From NCBI GenBank assembly GCA_006218025.1, contig VBWA01000001.1:186001-250000 (forward strand): 64,000 nt of DNA, in the 5' to 3' direction. Below the pieces are notes generated by a model that did no database searches, was not told the origin of the DNA, and was given only the letters and a program-made list of their open reading frames with translations. A program made the position numbers and the translations under genes. The stretch is from Rhodocyclaceae bacterium (GTDB lineage: Bacteria > Pseudomonadota > Gammaproteobacteria > Burkholderiales > Rhodocyclaceae). Below, one piece after another: positions 55,964 to 63,453 of this stretch; position 1 is the first letter of the stretch; every line of letters begins with the position of its first letter.

Positions 55964-58606
55964 ATGGAAATGCCAAAAGTCACGCGTCGCACCTTCCTCA
56001 AGGTCAGCGCCACCACCGGTGCTGCCGCTGCTGCCGCACCCCGTCTGCTCAACGCCATGGAAACCGAACTGGGCGGCAAGGATTTCGGCCCGGTCTCGGG
56101 CGTCGAGCGCAAGGCCATCCCGATCAACTGCCACGTCTGCAACATCCAGGATGGCGCCATCGCCTATGTCGAGAACGATCGCGTGGTCAAGCTCGAAGGC
56201 AACCCGGAGCATGTCTCCACCCGTGGTCGCCTGTGCGCCAAGGGCAATGCCGGCATGTGGTACAGCTACGACCCGGATCGCATCCTGTTTCCGCTGAAGC
56301 GCGTCGGCGCCCGCGGCGAGGGCAAGTGGAAGCGCATCACCTGGGACGAGGCGCTGACCGAACTGGCGGGCAAGCTCAATGCCGCGCTGAAGGAAGATCC
56401 CAACACCATCATGCTCAAGTACGGCCGCAACCGCTCCGGCGGCGTGATCGACCGCTTCATGAACACGCTGGGCTCGGCGACCGTGGTGAACCACACCTCG
56501 GTCTGCGAATCGTCGAAGAAAATCGGCATGGAGCCCACCTGGGGGCCGGACATCGAGACGCCGGACTTCGCCAACGCCAAGTACGTGCTCAACTTCGGTT
56601 CCAACATCCTCGAAGCCGCCTACTTCCACAACCCGCTGTCGCAGCGCGTGACGGAAGGCCGTATCGACAACCAGATGAAGATCGTCACCTTCGATGTGCG
56701 CCTGTCGAACACGGCCGGCTTCTCCGACGAGTGGGTGCCGGTGCATCCGGGAACCGACGGCGCCGTGGCGCTGGCCATGGGTCATGTCATCCTGCGCGAC
56801 GATCTGCAGGACTCGGACTTCATCGAGACCTGGACCAACGTCACGGTCAAGGAACTCAAGGAGCACTACAAGCAGTACACACCGGAGTGGGCGTCAAAAA
56901 TTTCCGGCGTACCGGCGGAGACCATCGAGCGCATCGCGACCGAGTTCGCCACCACCAAGCCGGCGACGCTATTCACCTACCGCGGTCCGGCCAAGCATCT
57001 TTACGGGTCCTACAACGAGCGCTCCTGCATGATGCTGCCGATCATGACCGGCAACGTCGAGAAGAAGGGCGGCTACTGCCTGCCGCGCGGCATGGGCTGG
57101 CCGCAGCCGAGTCCCGAGCCGGGCAAGCCGAAGAAGGGTTCGTATCTCTCACACCCGACCGAATACCCGCTGGCAGGCCACAAGGTCAGTCACCTGGTGC
57201 CCTTCTGGATTGCCGACGGCAAGCAGAAGATCAATGTCTACATTACCTACCAGGACAACCCGGTCTACACCAATCCCGGAGCCATGGCGGTATGGGGCAA
57301 GCTGTTCAAGGACGAGAAGCTGATTCCCTACCTGGTCTCGATGAGCCCCTTCATGGGCGAAGAAACGGCGCTGGTCGACCTGATCCTGCCCGACTGCCCC
57401 TACCTCGAACGCTGGGAACCGGAGTCGATGCCCAATTCGCTGTGGCCCTGGCTCGGCATCCGCCAGCCGGTGCACAAGTCGCTCGGCGAATCGCGCGAGA
57501 ACCGGGTCATGATGCGCGACATCATCTGGAAGCTGGATCCGGACGGCAAGCGCGGCATGAAGCAGTTCTGGAACTTCAAGGACGGCGAGGACTACATGCG
57601 CCAGCACTTCGACAACGTGCCGGGCCTGAAGGAGGCCGGCGGCCTCAACTTCCTCAAGAAGCACGGCGTCTGGCCGATCTACGGCAAGCTCGATCCCAGG
57701 ACCGGCAAGGTCACCGACAAGACCGGGCGCGAGATCAAGGCCGAGTATGGCTTGTTCAAGAAGGAGCTGTCCGCTGGCGACATGGCCGGCGCGGCGGTGG
57801 CCAAGGATGGCGTGATCAGCAAGAACGGCAAGGCCATCGGCGTCAAGCGGAACGGCAAGAACTACGTCGGCTTCCCCACCGGCAACCGCATCATCAACGT
57901 GCGCGTCGACAAGTGGGCCGAGTACGGCTTCAACCCGATGCCGACCTTCAAACGCGTGCCGTGGCACGAGACGATGAAGGACGACGAACTCGTCATGGTC
58001 ACCTTCAAGCTCAACGTGATGAAGCAGTCGCGCACGGCGGCGGTGAAGTGGCTGGCCGAGATCGCCCACAGCAACCCGATGTGGATCGGTACCAGCACGG
58101 CGGCCAAGCTCGGCATCAAGACCGGCGACCTGGTGAGGGTTGAAAGCCGCGTCGGCCACCTGGTCACCAAGGCCTACGTCACCGAAGGCATCCACCCGAG
58201 GACCGTGGCCATCCCGACCGGCTTCGGCCACTGGGAATACGGCCGCCTGGCGACGCTCAGGCTCAAGGACAAGAAGAGCGAAGCCAGCCACGGCCAGGAC
58301 GATCCCGATCTCAACAACGTCTGGTGGGACGACAAGGGTGTCCATCCCAACAACATCATCCCGGTGGTGGCCGATCCGATCGGCGGCTCGCAGGGCTGGT
58401 ACGACACCGTGGTCAAGGTGACCAAGGCCGGTCCGAACGACAAGTACGGCGATTCGCAAGGCGACTGGGAGAAGCACTACGCAGCTTACAAGGAAACCAT
58501 GCGCTACGCCTACACCGGCGATCTGCACCGCAAGATGCACCCCGAGATGGCTTCATGGGCCGGCCCGGACAGCGTCAAGCACAAGGAAGGCGGCGGCGGG
58601 CATTGA
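55964..58606 (+). CDS. Molybdopterin oxidoreductase catalytic subunit, cluster 2
   Basis: 880 residues with a Tat signal (VTRRTFLKVS). The Fe-S site is unusual: Cys56, Cys59, then Asp63 where the family has its third Cys, then Cys91 with exact spacing. The Mo ligand is probably Cys181 in NHTSVCESSKK. These traits place it in the PsrA/TtrA/ArrA/SrdA branch, far from the cluster 1 enzyme. An Asp-ligated cluster is chemically possible, as in some ferredoxins. The substrate may be a sulfur, selenium or arsenic oxyanion, but the sequence does not say. A strong terminator follows at 58663. Confidence 0.87.
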   Translation: MEMPKVTRRTFLKVSATTGAAAAAAPRLLNAMETELGGKDFGPVSGVERKAIPINCHVCNIQDGAIAYVENDRVVKLEGNPEHVSTRGRLCAKGNAGMWYSYDPDRILFPLKRVGARGEGKWKRITWDEALTELAGKLNAALKEDPNTIMLKYGRNRSGGVIDRFMNTLGSATVVNHTSVCESSKKIGMEPTWGPDIETPDFANAKYVLNFGSNILEAAYFHNPLSQRVTEGRIDNQMKIVTFDVRLSNTAGFSDEWVPVHPGTDGAVALAMGHVILRDDLQDSDFIETWTNVTVKELKEHYKQYTPEWASKISGVPAETIERIATEFATTKPATLFTYRGPAKHLYGSYNERSCMMLPIMTGNVEKKGGYCLPRGMGWPQPSPEPGKPKKGSYLSHPTEYPLAGHKVSHLVPFWIADGKQKINVYITYQDNPVYTNPGAMAVWGKLFKDEKLIPYLVSMSPFMGEETALVDLILPDCPYLERWEPESMPNSLWPWLGIRQPVHKSLGESRENRVMMRDIIWKLDPDGKRGMKQFWNFKDGEDYMRQHFDNVPGLKEAGGLNFLKKHGVWPIYGKLDPRTGKVTDKTGREIKAEYGLFKKELSAGDMAGAAVAKDGVISKNGKAIGVKRNGKNYVGFPTGNRIINVRVDKWAEYGFNPMPTFKRVPWHETMKDDELVMVTFKLNVMKQSRTAAVKWLAEIAHSNPMWIGTSTAAKLGIKTGDLVRVESRVGHLVTKAYVTEGIHPRTVAIPTGFGHWEYGRLATLRLKDKKSEASHGQDDPDLNNVWWDDKGVHPNNIIPVVADPIGGSQGWYDTVVKVTKAGPNDKYGDSQGDWEKHYAAYKETMRYAYTGDLHRKMHPEMASWAGPDSVKHKEGGGGH

Positions 58607-58662
58607 GTTACTCCCTGAGGAGGGACAGCCGGCCGCGCTCCTCCCTTGTGGCCGGGTAATTT

Positions 58663-58694
58663 CGGCCCGCCGCATCCGGCGGGCCGGCTTTTTT
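58663..58694 (+). terminator. Intrinsic terminator after the cluster 2 catalytic gene
   Basis: A perfect 10-bp GC stem (CGGCCCGCCG/CGGCGGGCCG) with a CATC loop is followed by GCTTTTTTC. It lies between the catalytic subunit gene and the TorD gene, so it probably reduces rather than abolishes expression of the accessory genes. Confidence 0.85.
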
Positions 58695-58707
58695 CTTAGG
58701 AGTTGAC

Positions 58708-59598
58708 ATGCTGAAAACCGTACTGAAAATTGAAGACGGGGATGCCGAAGAAGTCGGCGCCGGCGAGACGGCGGCCGTGCTGGCATCGCCCGCCGAAACG
58801 GCTGCTGACTGCCGGTCCCGGGCCGGAGTCTATCGTCTGCTTTCCGGCGTGTTCGTCGAAGAACCGACCGGTGAGTTTATCGAGGCGCTGCGTACTCCGG
58901 CAGTTCTGGCGGAACTTGCCGAGGCAGGCCTGCGCTTCGATGCCGACTTCTTGACGACCCCGCAGGACATGCTGCTGGAGGCGCTGGCCATCGAGTACAC
59001 CACGCAGTTTGCCGCTTCGGGCGGCTTCCCGCCGGTTGAATCGGTGCGCCTGACGGGACGCTACAAGCAGCAACCGAATTTCGACACCATGCAGACCTAC
59101 AAGCGCCTGGGCTTCGTGCTCCAGCCGGGCCGCTTCGAAGTGTTTGCCGATCAGCTGGGCATCGAACTGATGTTCGTCGCCGAACTGCTGGAGCGCGGGG
59201 CGACTGCGCTGGAGCAAGGCGATGCCGTAACGCACCGACGCCTGGAAAAGGAAATCAAGCGCTTCTGGACCCAGCATCTCGGGCGCTGGGTGCGCGGCTA
59301 CAGCCGCCTGATCGAACGTACCGCGGAACACTCGTTCTATCGCGAAATGGCGCGTTTCCTCGGCGGCTTCGCGGCCGAGGAAATCGAGGCAATGAGCTTG
59401 CGCATCGAGGATACCGATCAGGCGCGTCTGGAAGTACCCAAGGACGAAATCCGCGTCGAGTTCAATCCGAACGAGCCGGTGTGCAATGGCTGCATGACGG
59501 ACGCCCTGTCAACCACGCTGTCGGCGCCGGACAACGTGCGGCGCCTGGAAGAAATGCGCGGCCTGAACAAGCTGCACGACCTGCGCGATCCGGGCTAG
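58708..59598 (+). CDS. TorD-family chaperone with C-terminal extension
   Basis: 296 residues, longer than the usual 200. The helical TorD core (about residues 35-225) contains YRLLSGVFVEEPTGEFIEAL, EYTTQFAASGGFPPVESVRL and HLGRWVRGYSRLI. An acidic extension follows with CNGCM, a possible metal or redox site. It should bind the Tat signal of the cluster 2 catalytic subunit. Start ATG 58708 has TTAGGAG 5 bp upstream. It is separated from the A gene by the terminator and is followed at 9 bp by the DUF309-like gene. Confidence 0.85.
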   Translation: MLKTVLKIEDGDAEEVGAGETAAVLASPAETAADCRSRAGVYRLLSGVFVEEPTGEFIEALRTPAVLAELAEAGLRFDADFLTTPQDMLLEALAIEYTTQFAASGGFPPVESVRLTGRYKQQPNFDTMQTYKRLGFVLQPGRFEVFADQLGIELMFVAELLERGATALEQGDAVTHRRLEKEIKRFWTQHLGRWVRGYSRLIERTAEHSFYREMARFLGGFAAEEIEAMSLRIEDTDQARLEVPKDEIRVEFNPNEPVCNGCMTDALSTTLSAPDNVRRLEEMRGLNKLHDLRDPG

Positions 59599-59607
59599 GA
59601 GCTACTG

Positions 59608-60051
59608 ATGATTCTCGATCTCGCTACACCGAAGGAACTGCCGCCCCCGGATCGCGGCGTACTCAGCCAGCTCGACTGGAAGGATGTCGCGGTGATGTGG
59701 AACAGCAACGATCTGGGCGCGCTGCATGACTGGCTCAACGAGCGCTGGTCGCGATTGATCCGCAACAGCCTGCTCGGCACCCGCGACCCGGAAGCCGAAT
59801 TCCTGCAGGGCCTGGCCTTTGCCACGCTGGCGCTGTTCTTCACCCAGAACCAGAATCAGGACGGCGCGCTGCTGCTGATCGACGACGCGCAGATGGCGCT
59901 GGCGAAGTACCGCCCGCGCTTTCTCGGCGTGAACGTCGAGCCCATTCTCGGCGGCCTTCAGGAATTGCGCCCGCTGCTGGTCGGGTTGGCGCCGGATGCC
60001 GACTGTCCGCTGTATCCTTTCGTCTATCCGAAATTCGAATATACGAGCTGA
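59608..60051 (+). CDS. DUF309-like protein
   Basis: 147 residues, soluble. The central segment (ALHDWLNERWSRLI, EFLQGLAFATLALFFTQNQNQDGALLLIDDA) follows the DUF309 pattern of a short helical bundle that in other members has HExxE and QGLIQLA motifs; here the first motif is altered to LHDWL. The function is unknown. The tight spacing on both sides suggests one operon with the TorD and HisA/HisF-like genes, so a role in maturation of the reductase is possible by association only. Confidence 0.6.
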   Translation: MILDLATPKELPPPDRGVLSQLDWKDVAVMWNSNDLGALHDWLNERWSRLIRNSLLGTRDPEAEFLQGLAFATLALFFTQNQNQDGALLLIDDAQMALAKYRPRFLGVNVEPILGGLQELRPLLVGLAPDADCPLYPFVYPKFEYTS

Positions 60052-60057
60052 GCCCTT

Positions 60058-60810
60058 ATGCAGCCTGCAGTAGCGGAGTCCACGCTTGCCGCGCCCGCCG
60101 AATCCCCTCCCGCTCAGGAGTTATGCGCAGCGGTATCCCCTGGTGGGACGGCGCCGGCGATACGGCGCTGGGTGGCGTTCGAGGATGGCGCGGAGGTCGA
60201 TCCCGATGATCTGGTCTTCGACGGGCCGGGAGTCGAAGCCGTCGCCGCGCTGTGCGCCGGCGTCGTCCTTGCCGTCGGCGACGAACAGCGTGCCGGGACC
60301 TTGCTCGCCGCCGGTGCCGACTGCGTATTCGTCGGCGAGGCCGCGCTCTTCGACAGCACGGTGATCGATCGCCTGGTAGCAAAGCATGGCGCTGAACGTA
60401 TCGGCATTTACGCGCCGCTCAGACGGCAGAGCATCAGCTGGTCGTTCGAAACGGTGTCGAATGCCGACTTCAAGACCGTCACTCCATCCCATTGCGAACC
60501 GGCCTGGGAAGTCATCAAGGCCGACGGCAGCAGCACTGGCACCCTGGCCCGATGGTGGCTTGGCGCAATGCGCGAACTGGGGGCGTCGCGCTTTATGGTG
60601 CAGGTCGACATCCTCGACGACACCGACCTCAATCTTTGCGCCGGGCTGGTCGAGGAACTTGGGGATGCCCTGCTGATCGGACCTCTGCTGGAATCCGCAC
60701 CGCGCCTCGCCGATTGGGTCGCTTACGGCCAGTGCCGACAGATCGTTCTGCCCGAGACGGCCTATGCACAACGCGACAGCCTGCTCGACGCAGCATCGGA
60801 ATCCGCATGA
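60058..60810 (+). CDS. HisA/HisF-like TIM-barrel protein of unknown role
   Basis: 250 residues. The middle and end follow the HisA/HisF barrel layout: AGVVLAVGDEQRAGTLLAAGADCVFVGEAAL, GAERIGIYAPLR, SWSFETVSNADFK and DLNLCAGLVEELGDALLIGPL. The start is odd: codons 20-38 (QELCAAVSPGG and on) are a copy of the dispersed repeat, so the first barrel strand appears disrupted or replaced. Histidine synthesis is unlikely in this context. The ATG at 60058 overlaps nothing; the end overlaps the rhodanese-like gene by 4 bp. Its role in the reductase cluster is unknown. Confidence 0.7.
   Translation: MQPAVAESTLAAPAESPPAQELCAAVSPGGTAPAIRRWVAFEDGAEVDPDDLVFDGPGVEAVAALCAGVVLAVGDEQRAGTLLAAGADCVFVGEAALFDSTVIDRLVAKHGAERIGIYAPLRRQSISWSFETVSNADFKTVTPSHCEPAWEVIKADGSSTGTLARWWLGAMRELGASRFMVQVDILDDTDLNLCAGLVEELGDALLIGPLLESAPRLADWVAYGQCRQIVLPETAYAQRDSLLDAASESA
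60114..60172 (+). repeat. Dispersed repeat, long form (copy C, inside a gene)
   Basis: GTTATGCGCAGCGGTATCCC, then GACGGCGCCGGCGATACGGCG. It lies within the first 40 codons of the HisA/HisF-like gene and keeps the frame open. Confidence 0.7.
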
Positions 60811-61280
60811 ATCCACCGATCAAATCGCTTCTCGTGGCGCTTTGCCTGGCGTTCACCGGCGCCGCCGAGGCGCAAGTCAGCCTCAAGGACAAGGAGCAAT
60901 TGATCACCGCCCTGTCCGCCCGCCCACCCTGCTGCGTGATTGATGGCCGAGCCGCGGCCAAGCGCAAAAGCGAGGCTCTGAAAGACGCCCTGCCCTGGCG
61001 AGCCGACCTGAAGATCAACCCGACCGCGACCGTGGTGGTGATCGCCGACCGCGACCACGATGCGCTTGGCATCGCCAATGCGCTGGAGCAAAAGCATCCG
61101 GGCAAACCGATTTTTGCCGTCAAGGGAGGTCTGGCGACCTGGAAGGCCGCCTCGCTGTCCTTGCTCGCGGCCGCCGGCATGGATGCCGCGATGAGCGGCC
61201 CGGTCACCTTCGTCATCCCGGCCAATACCTGCGAGCAGGGCAAACCCCTGCAAGAACTCCGGCCGGACAAAAAGAAGTGA
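60807..61280 (+). CDS. Periplasmic rhodanese-like protein lacking the catalytic Cys
   Basis: 157 residues with a signal peptide (MNPPIKSLLVALCLAFTGAAEAQ). The mature domain has rhodanese landmarks, VIDGR near the start and GGLATWKA near the end, but the active loop reads VVIADRDHD where sulfurtransferases have Cys. It is therefore unlikely to transfer sulfur and may bind instead. A CC pair sits at CCVIDGR and another Cys in ANTCEQG. It overlaps the HisA/HisF-like gene by 4 bp. Four bases after its stop a MITE begins. Confidence 0.65.
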   Translation: MNPPIKSLLVALCLAFTGAAEAQVSLKDKEQLITALSARPPCCVIDGRAAAKRKSEALKDALPWRADLKINPTATVVVIADRDHDALGIANALEQKHPGKPIFAVKGGLATWKAASLSLLAAAGMDAAMSGPVTFVIPANTCEQGKPLQELRPDKKK

Positions 61281-61284
61281 GTAA

Positions 61285-61553
61285 GAGCCTGTCTCATAGA
61301 ATCGCGCGGTCGCGTTGCCGCCAAAACGGGATGGATGCAAGGCGGAGAGTGCAGCCAATGGTGGGTTCCATTGGCAAGCTCGACAACGCCGCAGACGCCC
61401 GTTTTGGCGGCAACCCGAAGGGACGGGGGCTTGGTGGGCGCATCGCCGCGTTCGGGCGACTCGCTGTGGATTGAGCACTATCTTCGCCGCCCTGCCTTGC
61501 GCTGCATCCCGCCAAGCCCCCGTCGCGACCGTGTGATTCTATGAGACAGACTC
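61285..61553. mobile_element. MITE with IS5-like inverted ends and TAA duplication
   Basis: 269 bp with terminal inverted repeats of about 32 bp: the left end starts GAGCCTGTCTCATAGAATC and the right end, reversed, starts GAGTCTGTCTCATAGAATC. TAA flanks both sides (61282-61284 and 61554-61556), fitting a 3-bp TNA target duplication as made by the IS1031 group of the IS5 family. It has no transposase frame, so it must have been moved in trans. The right end contains the ATG used by the polyferredoxin gene. Confidence 0.85.
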
Positions 61554-62647
61554 TAAGCGTTCCGGAATTCCGTGCCGCGCGCTGCGTACGTTACCGCTAT
61601 CGCTACAGCGAATGTGCGCGCTGCGTGGATGCCTGTCCCCACGAAGCGATAACACTCTCGGATACCGGCGCGGCGATCGACGCGGCCAAGTGCCGCAATT
61701 GCGCGCTGTGCGTTTCCGCCTGCCGCACCGGCGCCTTTGCCGCCGTCAATTTCCAGCCGATCAACATGCTGCGCGATGCGATCAGGATCGAGCGCTTCAG
61801 CATCGCCTGCGCACCCTCGGGCCATGCCGCCGATGCGATCGTGCCCTGCCTCGGCGCGCTCGATGCCTCGCTGCTGGCCTATCTCGAAAAGCGTCGCCTG
61901 CCGACCACCTTGCTCGGCGCTTCGCTTTGCGCTGACTGTGCCCACGGCGACAAGGGCGCAGCCCAGCTGGCTGCGAATCTGGAGGCCGTAGCCGAGTTGC
62001 GTGCCGCCGCCGCGCCCGACGCCTGGCTGCCGATCGAGGTCGTGGAAGACAGCCCCGCGGTAGGCGCAGAAAAGCCGCGTTTCGCCTCCGCCCGCCGCCA
62101 CCTGTTTCGCCGCCTGTTCGGCCGTGGCGTCGATGAGGTCGCTGCCGCCGTGGAGCAAAAGCCGACAGCCCAGCCCGTGCCCGACAAGGCGATCCGCGCC
62201 GGCGCCTATGCCCTGACGGAACAGCGGGAGCTGTTGCAGATTGTCGCCGGACGCAAGGACGGCCAGCCGTTTCGCGTCACCCTCCACGAGGCCCTGCCGG
62301 CGCTTGACATCACCATCGGGCCGGGCTGCACGGTCTGCGAAGCCTGCTTTCGCGTCTGCCCCACCGGCGCCATTTCGATTACCGAAAATCCGGGCGACTG
62401 GGCGCTGATGTTTCAGCGCGATCGCTGCGTCGGCTGTGCGGTCTGCCTGGAGGTCTGCCAGCCGCGGGTGCTCGACGCCGCTGCCGCATTCGATCTCGCG
62501 CCCGATCAACCGGCACGCACCCTGATCAGCCTGGCCAAGCAGCGCTGCGACCGCTGCGACCGCTTTTTTGTCTCGCCGCGCCCGGAAAAAACCTGCCGGG
62601 TTTGCAGCGATGATCAGGACGCCTTCACCGCCATATTCGGCGGCTAG
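61541..62647 (+). CDS. Polyferredoxin (multiple [4Fe-4S] sites), start inside MITE
   Basis: 368 residues with Cys groups at the N-terminus (CARCVDACP, CRNCALCVSAC), after a middle domain (CTVCEACFRVCP, CVGCAVCLEVCQ), and at the end (CDRCDRFF, CRVC), the last perhaps zinc-type. There is no membrane span. The only sensible start, ATG 61541, lies in the right end of the MITE, so the first five codons (MRQTL) come from the element or its target duplication. Without the insertion the frame would join directly after the rhodanese-like stop with no start codon. It probably supplies electrons for enzyme maturation, like NapF-type proteins; this is inferred from position. Confidence 0.85.
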   Translation: MRQTLSVPEFRAARCVRYRYRYSECARCVDACPHEAITLSDTGAAIDAAKCRNCALCVSACRTGAFAAVNFQPINMLRDAIRIERFSIACAPSGHAADAIVPCLGALDASLLAYLEKRRLPTTLLGASLCADCAHGDKGAAQLAANLEAVAELRAAAAPDAWLPIEVVEDSPAVGAEKPRFASARRHLFRRLFGRGVDEVAAAVEQKPTAQPVPDKAIRAGAYALTEQRELLQIVAGRKDGQPFRVTLHEALPALDITIGPGCTVCEACFRVCPTGAISITENPGDWALMFQRDRCVGCAVCLEVCQPRVLDAAAAFDLAPDQPARTLISLAKQRCDRCDRFFVSPRPEKTCRVCSDDQDAFTAIFGG

Positions 62648-62680
62648 CGCCATGTTCAGCCGGCCAGGGGCGGATGGTTT

Positions 62681-62777
62681 TGTAGGGCCGACTTCAGTCG
62701 GCAAAGGGATGGGTGGCGCTGTAGGGCCGACTTCAGTCGGCCAGGCGTGGATTGGCGGACTGAAGTCCGCCCTACAG
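62681..62777. repeat. Triple copy of a GCCGACTTCAGTCGGC palindromic element
   Basis: TGTAGGGCCGACTTCAGTCG occurs at 62681 and 62720 in direct orientation and, as GCGGACTGAAGTCCGC, inverted at about 62753-62777. Elements of this kind are scattered in proteobacterial intergenic DNA. The group fills the gap between the polyferredoxin gene and the next gene. Confidence 0.8.
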
Positions 62778-62823
62778 TCCGCCCTACGGTCTGCCCCACA
62801 ATGAACCAGAAGGAGGACAGCAC

Positions 62824-63225
62824 ATGGAATGGGAATTCACCGCCGAAGATGTCGTCAAGGGCCGCACCGGCTACGACCTCGCCGATTTCCGCCACGGCCT
62901 GGCCGAGGAAGTGCGGCAAAACACCGGGGGCGATGGCGATGCATTCATCCGCACCTATCACCTGATCTACGACCTCTGTTATGCGCTGTCCACCAGCAAG
63001 GATCTCGAGGCGCATCTCGCTGCCTACGCCTACGATCCGCCTACCGTACAGTTCCTGCGCGAGCTGGCGCCGGTGATGAGCGCCAATGTCGAAATGCTCG
63101 GCGCGATTCTGCAACGTCAGATCATGGACCGCGTCGAGGACGGCATGCCGCTTGAGAATGCCATCAGCGAGGTGGCGGATTGGCACAAGCAAACGGTGGC
63201 CGAGCATCCACCTGCGGTGCACTGA
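62824..63225 (+). CDS. Conserved-looking protein of unknown function
   Basis: 133 residues, soluble, mainly helical, with an acidic start (MEWEFTAEDVVKGRTGYDLADF) and several Tyr-rich helices (FIRTYHLIYDLCYALS). I do not recognise a family. It has AGGAGG 8 bp before the ATG, and codon use like its neighbours, so it is probably real. It is the last co-directional gene after the polyferredoxin, separated by the palindromic repeats. Confidence 0.7.
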   Translation: MEWEFTAEDVVKGRTGYDLADFRHGLAEEVRQNTGGDGDAFIRTYHLIYDLCYALSTSKDLEAHLAAYAYDPPTVQFLRELAPVMSANVEMLGAILQRQIMDRVEDGMPLENAISEVADWHKQTVAEHPPAVH

Positions 63226-63324
63226 GCTGCGGCCGGGCGCTGTCTTGAATACGCCGACAGCACTTGTATCGGTTCACGATTAGCCATGGAGTTCAGCCGA
63301 CCAACCGAAGCGCCTGCCAATCGG

Positions 63325-63419
63325 ACCCTCCCCCCTTCATGGGGGGAGATGGAGGGGGGAGGACGTTTTCGGGCGTCGCCCCATCCCCTCCCCAGCCCTC
63401 CCCTTGAAGGAGAGGGAGA
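63325..63419. repeat. Inverted pair of CCCTCCCC-type repeats
   Basis: An arm CCCTCCCCCCTTCATGGGGG (63326-63362) faces an inverted one ending CCCCTTGAAGGAGAGGGAG (63381-63419). The sequence class is common between bacterial genes. It lies between the convergent ends of the unknown-protein gene and the cytochrome gene. Confidence 0.6.
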
Positions 63420-63453
63420 CCACGCTTGGCTGAACTTTGTGGCAAATCAGGTA

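Noticed and set aside
55964-58606. Naming the second enzyme srdA.
   Set aside because: The B-C-A order fits, but the order alone does not fix the substrate and several related enzymes share it.
61294-61515. Small frames on both strands inside the MITE.
   Set aside because: They have no start sites or known domains and no transposase motifs.
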